Shown: positions 61,379 to 64,000 of the stretch, piece after piece
How the letters are laid out: every line of letters begins with the position of its first letter
Numbering within the stretch: position 1 is the first letter of the stretch
Source of the DNA: Hydractinia symbiolongicarpus
Lineage: Eukaryota > Cnidaria > Hydrozoa > Anthoathecata > Hydractiniidae
Assembly: GCF_029227915.1 (NCBI RefSeq)
Contig: NC_079888.1
Coordinates: 22,982,001 to 23,046,000, forward strand
Length of the DNA stretch: 64,000 bases
Direction of reading: 5' to 3'
Translations under genes and position numbers: made by a program
Notes under the pieces: model-generated
Database searches by the model: none
What the model was told of the DNA's origin: nothing
Seen by the model: only the letters and a program-made list of their open reading frames with translations

Positions 61379-64000
61379 GCTGAATAAAAGAAGTTTAATC
61401 GCCGGCAAACGAAAATCCGCGATTTCCCGTAAATCCCGGACTCGGCCCGTATAGTCAAAAGTATACAAAGAAAGTACTCAGGGAGTAAACTCATTTCCCG
61501 AACGATTTTTTAAATTATTTTTTCACCACTAAAACGCATGAGACTTGTAGTTTTCAAAAATGTTTTCATTTTTGATGAGACGCTGAATAAAAGAAGATTA
61601 ATCGCCGGCAAACGAAAACCCGCGATTTCTCGTAAATCCCGGGGTTGGCCCGTATAGTCAAAAGTATACAAAGAAAGTACCCAGGAAGTAAACTCATTTC
61701 CCGAACGATTTTTTAAATTACTTTTTCACCACTAAAACGCATGAGACTTGTAGTTTTTAAAAATGTTTTCATTTTTGATGAGACGCTGAATAAAAGAAGT
61801 TTAATTGCTGGCAAACGAAAACCCGCGATTTCCCGTAAATCTCGGCTTGTCCCGTATAGTCAAAAGTATACAAAGAAAGTACCCAGGGAGTAAACTCATT
61901 TCCCGAACGATTTTTTAAATTATTTTTTCACCACTAAAACGCATGAGACTTGTAGTTTTCAAAAATGTTTTCATTTTTGATGAGACGCTGAATAAAATAA
62001 GTTTAATCGCCGGCAAACGAAAAACCGCGATTTCCCGTAAATCCCGGGCTTGGCCCGTATAGTCAAAAGTATACAAAGAAAGTACCCAGGAATTAAACTC
62101 ATTTCCCGAACGATTTTTTAAATTACTTTTTCACCACTAAAACGCATGAGACTTGTAGTTTTTAAAAATGTTTTCATTTTTGATGAGACGATGAATAAAA
62201 GAAGTTTAATCGCCGGCAAACGAAAACCCGCGAATTCCCGTAAATCCCGGCTTGGCCCGTATAGTCAAAAGTATACAAAGAAAGTACCCACGGAGTAAAC
62301 TCATTTCCCGAACGATTTTTTAAATTATTTTTTCACCACTAAAACGCATGACACTTTTAGTTTTCAAAAATGTTTTCATTTTTGATGAGACGCTGAATAA
62401 AGGCAGTTTAATCGCCGGCAAACGAAAACCTGCGATTTCCCTAAATCCCGGACTCGGCCCGTATAGTCAAAAGTATACAAAGAAAGTACCCAGGGAGTAA
62501 ACGCATTTCCAGAACGATTTTTTAAATTATTATTTCACCACTAAAACGCATAAGACTTGTAGTTTTTAAAAATGTTTTCATTTTTGATGAGACGCTGAAT
62601 AAAAGCAGTTTAATCGCCGGCAAACGAAAACCCGCGATTTCCCGTAAATCCCGGGCTTGACCCGTATAGTCAAAAGTTTACAAAGAAAGTACCCAGGGAG
62701 TAAACTCATTTCCCGAACGATTTTTTATATTATTTTTTTACCACTAAACGCATGAGACTTGTAGTTTTCAAAAATATTTTCATATTTGATGGGACGCTGA
62801 ATAAAAGAAGTTTAATCGCCGGCAAACGAAAATCCGCCATTTCCCGTAAATCCCGGACTCGGCCCGTATAGTCAAAAGTATACAATGAAAGTACCCAGGG
62901 AGTAAACTCATTTCCCGAACGATTTTTTAAATTACTTTTTCACCACTAAAACGCATGAGACTTGTAGTTTTTAAAAATGTTTTCATTTTTGATGAGACGC
63001 TGAATAAAAGAAGTTTAATCGCCGGCAAACGAAAACCCGCGATTTCCCGTAAATCCCGGCTTGGCCCGTATAGTCAAAAGTATACAAAGAAAGTACCCAC
63101 GGAGTAAACTCATTTCCCGAACGATTTTTTAAATTATTTTTTCACCACTAAAACGCATGAGACTTGTAGTTTTCAAAAAAGTTTTCATTTTTGATGAGAC
63201 GCTGAATGAAAGCAGTTTAATCGCCGGCAAACGAAAACCTGCGATTTCCCTAAATCCCGGACTCGGCCCGTATAGTCAAAAGTATACAAAGAAAGTACCC
63301 AGGGAGTAAACGCATTTCCAGAACGATTTTTTAAATTATTATTTCACCACTAAAACGCATAAGACTTGTAGTTTTTAAAAATGTTTTCATTTTTGATGAG
63401 ACGCTGAATAAAAGCAGTTTAATCGCCGGCAAACGAAAACCCGCGATTTCCCGTAAATCCCGGGCTTGGCCCGTATAGTCAAAAGTTTACAAAGAAAGTA
63501 CCCAGGGAGTAAACTCATTTCCCGAACGATTTTTTAAATTATTTTTTCACCACTAAAACGCATGAGACTTGTAGTTTTCAAAAATGTTTTCATTTTTGAT
63601 GAGACGCTGAATAAAGGCAGTTTAATCGCCGGCAAACGAAAACCTGCGATTTCCCTAAATCCCGGACTCGGCCTGTATAGTCAAAAGTATACAAAGAAAG
63701 TACCCAGGGAGTAAACACATTTCCAGAACAATTTTTTAAATTATTATTTCACCACTAAAACGCATGAGACTTGTAGTTTTTAAAAATGTTTTCATTTTTG
63801 ATGAGACGCTGAATAAAAGAAGTTTAATCGCTGGCAAACGAAAACCTGCGATTTCCCGTAAATCCTGGACTCGGCCCGTATAGTCAAAAGTATACAAAGA
63901 AAGTACCCAGGGAGTAAACTCATTTCCAGAACGATTTTTTAAATTATTTTTTCACCACTAAAACGCATAAGACTTGTAGTTTTTAAAAATGTTTTCATTT
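61379..64000. repeat. Distal satellite segment, array continues off the window
   Basis: About 13 monomers of class A, B and D. Markers AAAGGCAG, AAACGCATTTCCAG and AGTTTACAAAG recur. The 62.34-62.7 kb part follows 60.1-60.5 kb at about 2,226 bp (11 monomers), sharing CTTTTAGTTTTC. The last monomer begins at 63967 and is cut by the window end. No boundary with unique DNA is seen. Confidence 0.75.

Larger units (their letters stand above)
1..64000. repeat. Tandem satellite DNA array, ~203-bp monomer, ~316 copies
   Basis: The 13-mer ATGAGACTTGTAG, or a close variant such as ATAAGACTTGTAG or ATGAAACTTGTAG, recurs at 1, 203, 405, 607, 809, 1011, 1213, 1415, 1619, 1822 and 2024, and so on to 63967. 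Spacing is 202-204 bp almost throughout. All copies run in the same direction, with no inverted segment, unique insert or gene. Consensus composition counted from a canonical copy is 77 G+C in 203 bp (38%). Variation is mostly point substitutions and 1-bp indels, plus a few larger rearrangements listed separately. The array continues beyond both window ends. Satellite DNA of this kind normally lies in centromeric, pericentromeric or other heterochromatin; that location is inferred, not seen. I do not recognise the family. Confidence 0.98.

Noticed and set aside
1-64000. CRISPR array
   Set aside because: Repeats of about 203 bp abut each other with no short repeat/unique spacer alternation. 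The whole period is conserved.
1-64000. CENP-B box (TTCGNNNNANNCGGGN)
   Set aside because: The minus strand of CATTTCCCGAACG gives TTCGGGAAA, which fits the first half, but the required CGGG is replaced by AGTT. No complete box was seen in any variant checked.
1-64000. tRNA, rRNA spacer or 5S cluster
   Set aside because: No cloverleaf, A/B-box pair or rRNA-like segment is visible. The GTCGAATG variant resembles a T-loop core only superficially, and its flanks cannot form the arm.
1-64000. Bacterial or viral origin
   Set aside because: No coding density, origin or phage gene is present. More than 300 head-to-tail 203-bp copies with higher-order repeats are typical of eukaryotic heterochromatin.

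Overview
The whole 64 kb window is one uninterrupted tandem satellite array. A monomer of about 203 bp (most copies 202-204 bp) is repeated head to tail from the first base to the last, roughly 316 times. All copies lie in the same orientation and both ends of the window cut the array mid-run. I found no protein-coding gene, RNA gene, transposon, CRISPR array or unique spacer. The many 60-119 codon open frames recur because the monomer recurs. This is eukaryotic heterochromatin-type DNA, plausibly centromeric or pericentromeric. I do not recognise the monomer and cannot name the organism. The consensus is about 38% G+C and has about 12 CpG against about 7 expected, which argues against strong long-term germline CpG methylation.

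The monomer has an ordered architecture. It starts (arbitrary phase, ATGAGACTTGTAG) with a 9-bp stem/4-nt loop dyad. A conserved middle follows, containing GCCGGC and two further short dyads (GATTT/AAATC and CGGGC/GCCCG). Next come a GTATAC palindrome and an ACCCAGGGAG block, and it ends in a long A/T tract before CACCACTAAAACGC. At least four sequence classes intermingle: A (canonical), B (TTACCACTAAACGC with ATATTTGATGGG), C (GGAAAACG with GTCGAATG and CCCTGTGAG) and D (CCTGCG, CCTGGACTCGG, CCCAAACG).

Large-scale layout, read by eye from shared private variants: (1) 1-21.6 kb, rich in class C, built of nested higher-order repeats (HORs), including a 16-monomer 3,238-bp tandem pair at 7.5-14.0 kb and a 9-monomer 1,823-bp tandem pair at 18.0-21.6 kb. 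(2) 21.6-37.2 kb, a more mixed, less ordered zone holding structurally odd monomers (248 bp, 198 bp and two 80-bp truncations) and a 2-kb block duplicated 3,319 bp apart. (3) 37.2-43.7 kb, a 6-monomer (1,215 bp) HOR within a 3,646-bp offset duplication. (4) 43.7-53.2 kb, mosaic duplications at offsets of about 3,032 and 6,874 bp plus a 405-bp dimer duplication. (5) 52.5-64 kb, overlapping 10-, 8- and 3-monomer duplications. The HOR unit changes repeatedly (2, 3, 6, 8, 9, 10, 16 monomers), as expected from repeated unequal exchange or block amplification rather than one fixed HOR. Boundaries are given to about 20-50 bp, because identity between monomers hides exact breakpoints.
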